Source of the DNA: Pseudorasbora parva
Taxonomy: Eukaryota; Chordata; Actinopteri; Cypriniformes; Gobionidae
Assembly (NCBI RefSeq): GCF_024679245.1
Contig: NC_090179.1
Coordinates: forward strand, 8,920,327 to 8,984,326
DNA: 64,000 nucleotides
Reading direction: 5' to 3'
Below are positions 21,441 to 34,299 of this stretch, piece after piece. The notes below the pieces were generated by a model. It saw only the letters and a program-made list of their open reading frames with translations, was not told where the DNA came from and did not search any database. Numbering within the stretch: position 1 is the stretch's first letter; each line of letters starts with the position of its first letter. A program made the position numbers and the translations under genes.

Positions 21441-22540
21441 ATGAAATCAACTTTCTTCTGTTCATGTTTCTCTTTCCTTCAGTGATAACAGCAGGTGTTC
21501 ATCAGTGTCTGAATTTACTCACTTATTTTTGCTCACTTTGTCAGGTGGTCTATATCAGTGAACTAGTAGGGGATAGTGAATAAGGGGATAGGGAATGATT
21601 TTGAACACAGCCTCTGAGTGTCGACTTTAAGCGCTGTTAATTCCCAGTATTTTACTTGTTGGCTATTTTCTCGAAAATGACAATTAACCACAATGCATTG
21701 TTTTTCAATGGTATATTACTATTTAATTGAAAACAGAATTTTACTGTCAAAATGTGGCCTTTTTTTTTTACAGCATTTGTTTACAGAGTAGGGCATTTAC
21801 ACGTGGTCCTTTCACAATCGGAAAGCTATATGAACTAAGAAAATGTATGAAGTGAACAGGTGTAAACAGGCCCAAAGAAAGAACTTGGGACACCACCTTG
21901 CCCAAACGTCTCTTCTCATTTATCTATGAGTCCCCCTCTTCTACTCTACTCTTCCCACTTGACTTGAGTATCTTATGAAACGTTTTTTTCCCTTTCATGT
22001 TTGGATTAATCAGGAATGTAAACATGAAAGTGTGATTGGGAAAATAGTCTCAGTTTCACAGTATTTGAGAACTATTTAAAATCTTCTGTTTCGGGTGGTG
22101 TCCCTTCAAGATTTATGACAACATTGGTCCCCACCCCTAAATCCAGGTGCAACCCCTTGGGGCACATCGATAGGCCCAACCAAATTCCACATATTCCATG
22201 TTTGTATCGTAAATATTAACAGTTCGTTTGTTCTGATCTGGGTACAAAAAGGGAAAGGGGTAAAAGAGTTGATGGGATTCTGTAACCACAAACCTGCATG
22301 CAGTGCTGTGTCAGTTTCTTGAGCTATGTCTCACTCTTAGATTCATCTTAGAGCACTTGATGTTATATATTTATAATTTCTGAATTGGCTTCTTATTGTT
22401 TAATTATGTAACTACCATTATTAATTTACATGAGAAGTAAAATGTTTGATATTTGTTTTATTCTGAATTTTTCTGTTATCATTATGAACAGTACATTTAG
22501 TGGAGTCTGGTGTTTCTGCAAATATGAGTCCAGGATAGTT
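21440..22540. other. Stretch without recognised feature
   Basis: AT-rich sequence with no substantial open frame and no terminal repeats that I could pair. Confidence 0.5.
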
Positions 22541-24350
22541 CAAACTACCCAGCTAACAGGGAAGGTTCTCTTAAAGTGAATGTAATGTTAATACTTTAAT
22601 AGAAAAAAATTTCAATGTTATCTGGTCTTTAATCCTGCTAGAAATTTTATTTTCCTAGAACGTTCTCAACTCACTGGTGTCAAGGACATTCCCAGAATAT
22701 TCAGAGATGGTCATGATGTGGAGGTCTTTAAAGCGTTAGGGGACGTTATTAGGGAACATTCAGGATGTTCTCAGAACATTTAGGGGACCATATTTTATTT
22801 GGAAATGTTATGTTCCTAGAATGCTGTCAAAATGTCCCCGCTGGTGTCAAGGACATCGCCTGGTAATTTTCCCTGAAAGTTCAGAGATGGTCACGATGTG
22901 GAGTTTTTAAAGGTTGGGGGACATCATATGATGGACCTTCATAGAACATTCACACAGCAAAATCCCCTGAGTTATATTGTATCTGTTCAGAGTACACAAT
23001 CACACACTCTGGAGTGTTAAAGTAACTCTGAATCAGTGTTAAAGGTAATTAGATAATTTGATGATTGAGTGATGGACACCTGCTGTTAACAAGCAGAATC
23101 AATGAAGGCAAGAGAAACACGAGAACTACAACTGACTTCAGCCACAGCCTTAGATGAAGTCAATTGAAGATAAAAGAAGACATTAACCCCGGTTTTGCAT
23201 GTTTGAGCTGTTTTAACTTGCACTTATATCTTAAATATATCTTAAAATGTGTCAGTGCCATTGTTGTGACTCAATATGCACACAATAATGTTGTTGTTTT
23301 TTTCTAAGGCACGTTTATAAAAGCTACTTAAATGTCCTAATTGAACTGTGGCCTTATCTTGTCTTATTTTAACCCTGTCTGTAATAACGGGCCTTTATCG
23401 CTCAAGATCTCAGCAGAGGATTAAAAAAATCCACAAACAGCAGCTTCACTTGTTATTAACCAGTTTGACTTTATTTCTGTCAGACATCTATAGAAATTCT
23501 TACTGAGCATTAGCAGAAGTCTGAGAATATTCATATTCATAATATTAATCATCAGGTGTTCATCACGAATGTCAATAATCACTTAATTTATCTCTTAATT
23601 ATCTAATTAACACTGATTCAGAGTTACTTTAACACTCTGTAGAATTAGGGCTCTGTAGGACCATAATCTGAGCAGAGTTCAAATTTTACTTTGGGGATTT
23701 TGTTGTGCAGGATGTTCTGTGAATGTTTAGGGGACCATTAGGGCATGCGTCCCTCTAGGTTTCTACACTACGTTCCCATAATATTTGCAGGACCTTTAGG
23801 GGACCATCCTAGAATGTGATTTATTTTTATTTTTTAGTCGTATTTAGGTTCTTCCATCAAATTTACCTAATGTTTTCAAAGCCTATAGCAGTGAACCTTT
23901 AACGGACAAAACTCCTGCAGCACTTCTTTCACACTGGTTAGCACTGTGTTCACTCTTAACACATTCAAAGATAAAATACAAAGCAGGAATCCGTCATTCC
24001 TGCATATTGTGAACAAAAACATTATAAATTTATATTAAATGTGGTCGTGCATAGAAAGTGGGAGGAAGAAAGAGAGAGAGAAATTGTGTTTTTTTATGAG
24101 AACTTAGCATTTCACCTATAGGTGAAATAGGTGCTTTGTAAGCAACGTTTTCAAATGGTTTAGGAAGATATGTTACAGCGCAGTCCTGAATAAAACGTCC
24201 CCATCTGACTAACAGAGGCTCTTATGAGAATGTCTAATAATTTCCTAAATGTCCTTTATAACTTTATGTAACCAAAAAAAAAATCAATAATCAATATGGA
24301 ACGTCCCCTAAAGTCTTTATAAGGAACCTTGAACGGCTGCACTTTCATAA
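22540..24350. repeat. Dispersed repeat with internal duplication, split by a MITE
   Basis: Words such as cactggtgtcaaggacattc, gttcagagatggtcacgatgtg and ttaggggaccat occur repeatedly on both sides of the MITE at 22952-23708. One block (22665-22755) is repeated with divergence at 22830-22925. No protein is encoded. Outer ends are not defined. Confidence 0.55.
22952..23708. mobile_element. MITE with CAAAATCCCC inverted ends
   Basis: The left end acagcaaaatcccc and the right end ggggattttgttgt are inverted copies. The arms continue inward with tgttaaagtaactctgaatcagtg (left, 23020) and its inverted form at 23610. It interrupts a repeat whose words resume on both sides (gaacattcac left, gatgttctgtgaatg right). 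It has no ORF. Confidence 0.7.
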
Positions 24351-24382
24351 CCAAGTGCCATCCTATGTGAGTAATAATGCTC

Positions 24383-24850
24383 GCAAAACAAACAACAAAA
24401 AAAATATGCTTAGACAACATGCACAAAAACCCTGCTGCTCGTGATGAGACATTGATGTCTTAAGACATGAACCGATCGGTTTCTATGAGAAACACAACAG
24501 TATTTATGTTATTTTTTTACCTCATATCCCAATGATTCTCATCTAGTGTTCCCATCCGCTATTACTTCGGTCTGATAAGGTCAAACTGGTATAGACTCCT
24601 CATTAGTGCCTGCGCAGATCGGTCGAATGAGGCATAATATATATCTATGATCTCGCCAGTTTGACCTTATCAGATGGTACCTATTAAGCGGATGGGAACA
24701 CTAGATGAGAATCGTGGGGATATGCGGTAAAAAAATTCTGTGTCTCACAGAAACCGATTGGTTCATGTCTTAAGACATCAATGCGTCGTCACGAGCAGCA
24801 GGGTTTTTGTGCATGTTGTCTAAGAATATTTTTTTGTTAGTTTGTTTTGC
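24383..24850. mobile_element. Foldback element, 468 bp, arms about 200 bp
   Basis: The left arm begins gcaaaacaaacaac and the right arm ends in gtttgttttgc. Paired words include tagacaacatgcacaaaaacc with its inverted copy near 24810, and gttcccatccgc with gcggatgggaac. Pairing runs through most of each arm with a small central loop around 24600-24650. There is no ORF. The transcript could form a long hairpin. Confidence 0.85.
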
Positions 24851-24859
24851 TCTCATAGA

Positions 24860-26240
24860 ATTGTTACCCATTCACATGATTATATGACTGGCACACAGCA
24901 ACGGTTGGAGTTAAAAATCTTCTACTGTCTACTGAAGACACAAAAACACCTACATGTTGGATGAACTGGGGGTAAGCAGATAAACATCTAATTTTCATTT
25001 CTGGGTGAATACACCCTTTAAACCTCTTTTTATTGCAATAAGACCTTTTGTACATGATTGAAAGAAATCTTTTATCTTCAGATGAATTCATCTAAGGCTG
25101 TTCACAAATCCAGTTAAAGTTTACTTGATTCTTATGTTGAGGATGATCATATAATTATTATTATGTGACACAATGATCTTCAGGGGGAGGAAAATCCTTC
25201 AGATAAATTAATCCAGCAACCTAAAAATGTCAATAATATATTTGTGTAGATGCATTATTGTAAATATTGTGAAAACAAATTACATGATCTGATATATTTG
25301 TTTAATAAAAATGGATTGTCCCTTTAAACAATTGGTTGACTTATGTAGCTAAATCTTGACCCAAATACTGGTCAATATACAATGAGTAAAGTTTCAGGCA
25401 ACAAGTAGGAATAAGAAACAGAAAGAGTCCAGAGCAGGAAGGGTGGGTAGGTTGGATGATAGAGAGCTTTCCTAATAATGTTCTTCTTTTAGAAAATCCC
25501 TCCTTGAATTCCTGTCGATGAGTCATCCTTGACCATACTTTCAAACATAATCCAGACACACACTGACTCATAACACGGACATCAACTCTAGTCTTAAAAA
25601 TTCTAATCAATACCAGGTTTTAAGTACATATTACATTCAAAAACGTCCCTCCCTCTGATCTGCTCCTTTGATGTGAAAACTGTGGTTTCCTCTCTAAAAG
25701 ATCAAAAGATACATCACTTTGAACCTTCATATACGAATCCCCAAGATCTTCTACTACCAACACAGTCGAGATATGTGGATGAGACAGGCTAATTTTGTAA
25801 TAGACCATAATGTCATGAAAAAGGTTTTTCTTGGCATCCAGTGAACAAGTGTGTGGTCTTATTTTTTTTCTTCCCATTGTATGTTGCATTTTCTATTATT
25901 TTTCCTTGTTCTTCCCCTATCATTCTGAGTTATGCAGAGGTGACAAAGGGTTTGGGAGCATCTTCAAAGTGGATTTGAAAAGAGAACAAGACAGGCACAT
26001 AGACCAATAAGGGTAAGGAAAAGGACATGCTATGCTCTACTGAATAAGTTTGTGATAGTTATCTTACAGGTGTGAAAAGAAAGAGAAAAGGTAAGAAGAA
26101 AAGAAAAGGAAAAGCAGGTTTTCAGATCTAATGTGATGTTTAGTACATGTTAGACATGTTAGATTTGTTTTTGTTTTTTGTTTTTTTATTCAGTTTTATA
26201 TTTTTATAATTTTGACATTTTTTGTTACGTGTCAGTCTGC
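24860..26240. other. Stretch without recognised gene
   Basis: Only short frames on both strands, none with a recognisable domain. No paired termini seen. Confidence 0.5.
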
Positions 26241-26254
26241 TACCATTGTGCAAG

Positions 26255-27005
26255 AAGCCATGGCCAAAAGTATTGGCATACATTTTGCTACTTTAGTGTT
26301 TTTAAAGTTTTTTCTGGTATACAGGAAAACAATGATGAGCATTTCCTACATTTTACAAGTTTTTTATTGGCAAACATATTCAATATTTGCAAACAGCCAA
26401 TATTTACAGTGTTGAAACACCTTCTTCAGAGCATCTGAGTCTTCAATTTACTCTGGCTTTTTATCAATTTACTCTGGCTAAATTTACTCAATTTACTCTT
26501 GCTGGATATCAGCTTCTGGGCCAAATCCTGACTGATGGTGATCCATTCTTTTTCCTTTTTTAAGCAAAACATTAGAACATTTACACAAAAGCAAATACAG
26601 GACTGGAGAATACAAATACCTGTTAAATAAAATAAATTAAAAAAAATAAAATAAAAAGTTAAAAAAAAAATAATAATAATAAAAGAGAAAACAAATAAAG
26701 AAACAAGCTAGCATAATATAAAAATGCAAAGTACAGAAAATATGGTCTTATTGTTCTCTTATATAATCTAGTTGATTTCAGCTAACAGAGGAAAGAAGGG
26801 AAAAAAGAGGGGGGGGGGGCAATATTAACAGTCATGACTAAAAGAAATACTATGGCAATCCATTCTTGCCTTACCTAATGCTTATCTAAAGCTTAGAGTT
26901 GATGACAATTTGTGGTCTTTCGCTTGTCCACTGGCATTTTGAGAACTGACCACAGTTACTGAGCTGCATGGCCACAGATCCAAAATTTCACTCTCTTGAG
27001 TACAT
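26255..27005 (-). pseudogene. Tc1-like transposon relic, split by a retroposon
   Basis: Minus-strand sequence recalls the N-terminal half of fish Tc1 transposase DNA (words such as cttctgggccaaatcctgactgatgg and tggccacagatccaaaatttc on the plus strand). It is heavily mutated. It is cut at atccattctt, which occurs at 26541-26550 and again at 26858-26867 around an insertion. No function is retained. Confidence 0.6.
26551..26857 (-). mobile_element. Retroposon-like insertion with 10-bp target duplication
   Basis: About 307 bp are bracketed by identical atccattctt words. The insert begins with a T-rich run (a poly(A)-like tail on the minus strand) and has A-rich and AATAATAAT blocks. This fits a LINE-mobilised sequence. 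No source gene is recognised. Confidence 0.6.
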
Positions 27006-27049
27006 ATTTTGAATAACAATTATTAACACAACACTTTTGTTTTTGCCTC

Positions 27050-27640
27050 CTTTTTTAGTCAGTATCAGGTGTGACCACTATTTGCCTCATGCAGTCCAAC
27101 ACATCTCATTGTCATAAAATTGATCAGGCTGTTGATCGTGGCCTGTGGAATGTTGGTCCACTTCTCTTCAATGGCTGTGTGAAGTTCCTGGATATTGGCA
27201 GGAACTGGAACTCGCTGTTATATACACTGATCCAGAGCATCCCAAACATGTTTAATGGGTGACATGTCAGGTGAGTATGCTGGCCATGAAACAACTGAGA
27301 TGTTTTCAGCTTCCAGGAATTGTGTACAGATCCTTGCAACATAGGGTTGTGCATTATCATGCTTCAACATGAGGTGATGGTTGTGGGGCACAATAATGAG
27401 CCTCAGGATCTTGTCATGGTATCTCTGTACTATACCATAACCCCACCGCCACTAGGGGCCACTCGATCCACAACGCTAACATCAGCAAATCGCTCACCCA
27501 TACAACGCCATGCACACTGTCTGCCATCTGCCCTGTGCAGTGAAAACCGGGATTCATTCGTGAACACCTCTCCAAAGGCCAGACGCCATCAAATGTGACC
27601 ATTTGGCCACTCAAGTCAGTTTATAATTTTGTTCAGTGTA
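27050..27640 (-). pseudogene. Tc1/mariner transposase C-terminal relic
   Basis: The minus strand encodes, through frameshifts, the C-terminal half of a Tc1-like DDE transposase: HNAQPYVARICTQFLEAEN, then PAYSPDMSPIKHVWDALDQ. The third catalytic residue, normally Glu in SPIEHVW, is Lys here (codon AAA). Upstream the frame DSVHGVVWVSDLLML and neighbouring pieces are shifted. The copy is inactive. Confidence 0.8.
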
Positions 27641-27649
27641 CATGTTGTT

Positions 27650-28495
27650 GATTTATATGATTTAACAAGTTTAAACAATTCTTCCTTTCCTATAGAAACA
27701 AATGAAGGGAATTTTCCTCAGGGACACTACAATGCACGCATATTTCTGATGCAATACTGTAGTAGATGGTTGCATAATTGTTTCCCTAATATTATACATT
27801 TTACAAGTAAAGAAGTTCATAAAGTCTGTGCTAAATGTGCTATTTGGAAATATCAGAAGTTGAAGCTTTATTTCTTGTTAATTTAGCAAATGTATCAAAT
27901 AAATACCTAGGGTTGTGTTTGTTTTCTTCTAAGAAAGGATCTAATAAGCAGACCTAACCATTTTTAAGGCCTTTCTATGCAATCATGCTCTTTTGCCACG
28001 AAATGCGAAAAACCTCTCATTTTGTTTTCTTCTAGCTGCGTTCCATTTTTCTGGCTGCTCACTGTTTGAGTGCACTCGTTGTACCACACCGTTGGACTTT
28101 TTTCTGTAATCTTCTTTAAGCTCAAAGGAGCAATTGTGTCTAAAATTATACAAAAAAGATCAATAGTCAATAGTTTCTGTTGCAACATCGAGTTCTTCTA
28201 ACTACACTGAAAAAAAACGATTTGTTGGCTCAACATCCATTACTTATAAAGATAAATAGATTAAACTCAAAAATATATATATTTATAACATTTCAAGCTC
28301 TACTTAACATATTCTAGCATATGCAACACAAAAATGTAAGTCAAAAGGGGAACATAAGTATATGCGTAAAGTAAACAAAAAACATAAGTGCCTTCAACTA
28401 GCATTACAACTTGGTTAAATTTAAGTAATGCCAACATAACATTTTACCTATTTGTGAGCTGCGTGATATTCAAATATTATATCCAGCCAATGAGA
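27650..28495. other. Stretch without recognised gene
   Basis: AT-rich, with short frames only. A possible MITE begins near 28197 (ctacactgaaaaaaaa) but its partner end was not identified. Confidence 0.45.
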
Positions 28496-28499
28496 AGAA

Positions 28500-29200
28500 G
28501 CACTGTAAAAATGAATTGTTGAATCTACTAAAGAAAAACTTGTAAAATTAACAGTTGATTTAACTTGAATATACTGAGTATTGTGAACTTTTAGGTGGAT
28601 GGAATAGTTAAACTAAGCAAGTTTAGTACATTGTACTTAAGAATGTTGAGTGTGTTGTACTAAATGCATGTTCAAACTGTTAAATCCAGCAGCTGTTGTT
28701 ACTAAGACTTTTTAGTAAACTTTACTTAATGTCCAATAATTAGAATTTACTTAAAACAATTTAGTAAAACAATTTAGTAATCTGAACTGTTTGCATGCTA
28801 TGCCTTTGTTACTTAGAAAACCCAAGTAAAAATTACTTGACTGGTTTGAGTACCATTTTGCCAAAGGAAAAAACACACACAAAACAACAGGTGGGCGGGC
28901 AGAAGGTTGAGGCGGGGCAATTCTTAATAGACTTTTCACTCATTTCCTCCACTGCAGTCATCGTTCTTCTTAGTTGCATTCACTCATTTTCCAGTCATCT
29001 TGAATGTTATTGAAAATACAACTAAATACTTTGGGAAAGCGTCACATAAGCTGACTTCATAAATTTATGTTGATTTCCTAAAATTTCTCACCATTATGGT
29101 GATCAGTATTCCCTTTGGTTGGGCACTTGGAACTTAATTTATATTACTATAAATCTTTTCCTATTGATGCAGCGATGCAACACAGTTATCTGATTTAGTG
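28500..29200. repeat. CACTGTAAAA MITE, second copy with the Harbinger-free site
   Basis: It starts cactgtaaaaatgaattg and matches 18811-20360 without the 1.2-kb Harbinger-type insert. The sequence ttactaagacttttta at about 28699 is the uninterrupted target. About 200 bp at 28870-29070 are absent from the other copy. Confidence 0.65.
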
Positions 29201-29596
29201 TATATATACATCTACACATATATATATAAATGTAATACCAATAAATGATCTTTTAACATTTTATTGCTAACACTTTTGACAAATTTTTAATTGTGTTGAT
29301 ATAATGCCTCTATATTTGTGACAATTTCTAATAATTGACAATGCTTGAGTCACACACAGACTTCAACATTCAGCATGAAAAACACAACAATGGTAACATT
29401 TTTTTTTTTTTACACTTAATAAGACTATTACAAGTTCATTTGCTGTCATTATTTGGGTTATACTGACAAAAGACAGCAAATAAAATGGTAAAATAAAGCC
29501 AAAAATAATAAAACAGAGCCTGTTTATTACGTTTGACCTGTGATTAATTTATTCGTGCTGCAATGCATTCTGGGAGTACATTTCCTCAGCTCACAG

Positions 29597-30006
29597 ACAC
29601 TGGTAAAAATTATGTGTTGGGTTTACTTAAAACATATATGCACCATTTTTGCATCATACTTTTTAAATAAACCCAACTTGGAATAATTTTATTTAAAATT
29701 AACAAAAAAAAACGTTTTTATATGTACTTAAATATTTGAGTTCACTCAACATGCTTTACTTAAAAATATATGTAACACGATAGAATCTACTATAAGTAAT
29801 GTTAACACAACTTGCACATACTTGCATGTTACATATATTTTTAAGTAAAGCATGTTGAGTGAACTCAAATATTTAAGTACATATAACAAAGTTTTTCTTG
29901 TTAATTTTAAATAAAATTATTCCAAGTTGGGTTTACTTAAAAAGTATGATGCAAAATTGGTGCATATATATTTTAAGTAAACCCAACACATCATTTTTAC
30001 CAGTGT
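29597..30006. mobile_element. Foldback MITE, near-perfect palindrome of 410 bp
   Basis: It starts acactggtaaaaat and ends atttttaccagtgt. The arms of about 190 bp are almost perfect inverted copies, including gtgttgggtttactt, ttgagttcactcaacatgc and ttccaagttgggttt. The loop is short (around 29790-29815). It has no ORF. Confidence 0.9.
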
Positions 30007-30009
30007 AGT

Positions 30010-31300
30010 CTTGAATACTGAGGAGATGATTAGGATGATTATTTATAAAGCAGTCTTTAGTGGTAGAAGTGATGTTCTACCATATTTGCAACAGGAGGTC
30101 AACTTTGCAGCCTTGGTTAAATGGAGTATACACAAGACTATAATAATCTAAGATATCGCTCTGCTGCAGAATTTCAACGGCATCAACATTGATTCCACCT
30201 GACAATAGTAAATCTAAGTATTATTATGACAATGAGTGGGTCCTGACACGTGTTGCCTAACTCCAATAGAGTAAGAATCTAAATGCCAATCCCAATACGT
30301 CTTTTTCATTATCTGCATAAATATTAAAAACACCAACTTAACCTGCAGCCAGTACTAATCAGCCGGAGAGCCAGAGAAAATCAGCTAATTATTTGATGAA
30401 GTATTTTTGTATTTATTAATTTGGGGAAAAGACACAGTCTCTTTGTATTATTTACTAGGTGAAAGAGTCTCTATGTGTTGGGATTTATCTGACTTCATTG
30501 ACTTGAGACAGCTAGCAGACAGTCAGTTTAGCCTGTCTGTCTGCTTCCTGACCTGGGCCACAGTTAGTCAATGTTCAACTCTAAAACCATGTGCTACATT
30601 ACTAGAAAGAGAAGTCGGGAGAGATAACTACTCTTTTTAACAGATCAGTCTGCTAAGTATCTCATCACTCCGGCAAACAGGAAGGGTGGCAGAGCATATT
30701 ATAGTATCTGACATCATACTTGTAGTTTACCGTCTCACACCACTTTTAGTGATATCCAACTGGCAAAGTCGAACATCATTTGTGCTGACGTGAATAATAA
30801 GTCATCAACGCTGGTCTGTTACAAAGCCATTGAGAGAGAAGGCTCTGGTCTGTTATTGTTGTGTTCCAATAGCATAATGTGGGCAGCCATGCCTTCATTT
30901 TCAAAAGTCTCCGTTTTGGCCCATCTATAGTGAAACACAACCCCAGAGTTTTTCTAAAATGGGAGCTGCAGCATTTCCAAAATTCTCAGTTTTTGAGGAC
31001 ACCAGGCTTAACCATAGCAAAAGTTATGTGCTTTAAAACAAAAATGCACTAGTGTAAACAGGACCTTAGTATTGCCTTAATGTAGCATTGTCTCGGAATG
31101 TTCATTTAGAATATTTCAAGTTGTGGAGGAATTCCAGTGAAGAAAATAGTTGTGTATTCTATTCTCAGATCAAACAATACAACAATACAATGATACAGTG
31201 GGACTAAAGGCATAGTATGTTTAAACTTTTATTAATTTGATATGAAGAACAGACATGCCAATTAGTTACTGACCTGATGCAGTCTAATATAGCTGAAACC
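30010..31300. other. Stretch without recognised gene
   Basis: Only short frames without similarity to families I know. No terminal repeats paired. Confidence 0.5.
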
Positions 31301-31614
31301 GATTGGGTAACACTTTACTTAAAGGGGTGTGCATAGAACGGACATGACACCTTCATAATCATGACATGACATGACACATCATGCATATGAAGGATTTTAT
31401 GTGCATGTTTATGGCAAATGTCATTAAGTGTCATTCGCTCAATTAATGCAAAGATGACATTATTTGAGATGTCTTTGTTATGACAACTTGACATAAACCA
31501 ATACATCATAACCTGTCAGTGCCTTTGACATGACAACTTGACATTACCAAGACAACATAACCTGTCATAAACATGACACATCTGATTCATTATCAAACTT
31601 AAGAAACTACTTAA

Positions 31615-34093
31615 AGGACAACTCTGGGGAATTTTTTAAGTTTATCTTGATTGTTATACCTTTGTGAGTACAGTCTAAAGGAAAGAAAAAAACGATCCGG
31701 ATTGGTCCTTGCAACACGGAGTTATTACAGTTAATGCCAAGAGCCCCCACTCAGCTAAAACGGCAGCTATGGGGGCATAAATGTAAAGGGTGTCTTTGTG
31801 CCTCTTAACAGACACAAAATGCAATTAAAATGTCTGTCCAACATGAAGGACCAATCCGGAACGATACTCAGGTGAGTATAAATAGCGTGATAGTCCGCGG
31901 CAGCCCTTGTGTGAAGCCCTCCTCGTGTGAAGACCGACGAGTGTAAAGCCTTCAACTCTTTTCATTATTTGTTTCCTTTTCATTGTTTGTGTTCAGTTTT
32001 CTTATTTCTATCTGGCCTTTTCTCTAATCTGTATTCACCATGTGCTTTCAAATCTCTACTAGCACTCATAAATCGCTCTGTATGCACGAGACGCCGCAAT
32101 CCTAATAATTTGCGCAGTCTACAGAAATCCTCTGCTACTTTCATCTATTGGGACTCATTCTCAGCTCAGCCTCATGGTTCTAACTGAGACCTGGATCAAA
32201 CCAGAGTGTCAGAGATCAAGGGGTGGGGGGACTTGTTTGTTTATCTCAAATGATTGGAAATTTGATCCTTTACCATCTCTATCGGCCAGTTCATTTGAAT
32301 CACACTCTATCACTATTACTCACCCTGTTAAAAATCCATGTTGTAGTGGTCTATCGTCCTCCAGGTCACCTCGGTAACTTTGTGGAGGAGTTGGATGTGT
32401 TACTTTCTAGCTTCCCTGAGGATGGCACTCCTCTGATTCTGCTTGGTGACTTCAACATCCATCTTGATAAACACCTAGCCACAAACTTCACCTCTCTACT
32501 GACTTTTGATATTTGACTTTAAGTTAGTATCTACTATGGCTTCTCACAAATCAGCGCACTTATCATCACTCACGCAACTGCTCCACGGACAACACTTTAG
32601 TTACTCCATTACACACCTCAGACCATTTTCTCATCACTCTTAACCTCATACTGACTCCTGACACAACACACACTCCTACACAGATTAGCTTTAGGCATCA
32701 TCTCTGCTCCCTCTCTCCCTCTCGCCTATCCACTATGGTTTCATCTTCACTCCCTCCACCTGCTCAGTTCTCAGTACTGGACACTAACAGTGCTACTGAC
32801 ACTCTTTGCTCCACTCTAACATCCTCCTTAGACAGTTTTTACCCCCTTTCATCCAGACCAGCCCGCCCCACCCCATCTGCCCCCTGGCTGTCTGATGTTC
32901 TCTGTGAACATCGCTCTGTACTCAGGAAGAGGAAATGGCGGAAATCTAAAAACTATACTGACCTTACCTTGTATCAGTCTCTTCTCTCTTCTTTCTCTAC
33001 AAATGTCTCCACTGCTAAAACAACATACTACCACAACAAAATCAACAATTGCTCTGACTCTCGCACACTCTTTAAAACATTCTCCTCTCTTCTTTGTCCT
33101 CCTCCTCCCCCTCCTTCGTCAACTCTTACAGCTGATGACTTCGCATCATTTTTCACAAACAAATTATCTCTCATCAGCAACCAGTTCTCCTCACCACAAA
33201 CTGACACACATCTTAACAACTAACACGAACACGCTTCCATCCTTCTCTCCGCTCTCCGAAGCAGATAATTCTAAACTCATCTTTTCCAATCACCCTACTA
33301 CCTGTCCACTTGATCCTATACCCTATCACCTCCTTCAGGCCATTTCTTCTTTAATCACTCCTGCACTCGCTCCCACTGTCAACACTTATCTTCATGCAGG
33401 TAACTGTGACACAGCATTTAAGCAGGCTCGGGTAATCCCACTGCTTAAAAAAACCCTCTCTGAATCCAGCACTTTAAGAAAACTACAGACATCCCTTCTG
33501 CCTTTCATTGCAAAGACACTTGAGTGAGTTGTGTTCAATCAACTCTCTATGTTTCTTGAACAGAACAACCTCCTGGACAACAACCAATCCGGCTTCAAAT
33601 GAGACCACTCGACTGAGACTGCCTTGCTCTCGGTAACTGAGGCACTGAGGCTGGCAAAAGCAGCTTCCAAATCCTCAGTGCTCATTCTGCTGGATCTGTC
33701 TGCTGCTTTTGACACAGTTAACCAACCAGATCCTCCTGTCAACACTTAAGAAGACGGGGATCTCAGGAACTGCTCTCCAGTGGTTCAGGTCTTAAATCTC
33801 TGGTAGGTCCTACAGGGTGTCATGGAGAGGTGAAGTTTCTAAGTCACATCATCTAGCTACTGGGGAACCGGTCGAACCAATTCACCAAATCAGACTGAAT
33901 CGTTCTAAACAGTTCACATTAACCTTTACATTTATGCCCCCATAACTGCCTTTTTAGCTGAGTGGGGGCTCTGGGCATTAACTGAAATAAATCTGTATTG
34001 CACGGACCAATCCGGTTAGTTTATTTTTCTATAGAATGTACTCACAAAGATAGAATGATCAAGATAAACGTAAAAATTTGCTGGAGTTGTCCT
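31615..34093. mobile_element. TTAA-flanked element with about 170-bp inverted repeats, carrying a LINE
   Basis: TTAA at 31611-31614 and 34094-34097 flanks termini aggacaactc and gagttgtcct. The inverted repeats run about 31615-31790 and 33923-34093 and share gagcccccactcagctaaaa and gggggcataaatgtaaagg. TTAA duplication is a mark of piggyBac and Kolobok transposons. The interior is an L2-type LINE remnant and no transposase, so this is non-autonomous. Confidence 0.8.
32163..33860 (+). pseudogene. L2-type LINE remnant (APE endonuclease and partial RT)
   Basis: Broken plus-strand frames give endonuclease motifs LTETWIKPE, VVVYRPPGHLGNFVEELD and ILLGDFNIHLDKHL, then RT motifs CPLDPIPYHLLQ, KQARVIPLLKK, SLLPFIAKTLE, STETALLSVTEALRLAKAA and VLILLDLSAAFDTVN. 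It stops after WFRS, before the YADD box. Several frameshifts and stops (for example at 32514 and 33527) separate the pieces. It is nested between the arms of the TTAA element. Confidence 0.85.
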
Positions 34094-34299
34094 TTAACTT
34101 TATGGGTTAACATTACATTAAACTGTCATGTAGTTGGTTTTGACGTTGGCTGTCATATTACGTTGGAGACCATTATAATGTCATGATTTTTTTTTTTATG
34201 ACCACTTTTTCAGTGGTACAAATTAAATTTGTCCTTAAAATGTCATTAAGTGTCAATACTCAGTCAAATTATTTTATAACAGTGTAATGAATATTTCTT

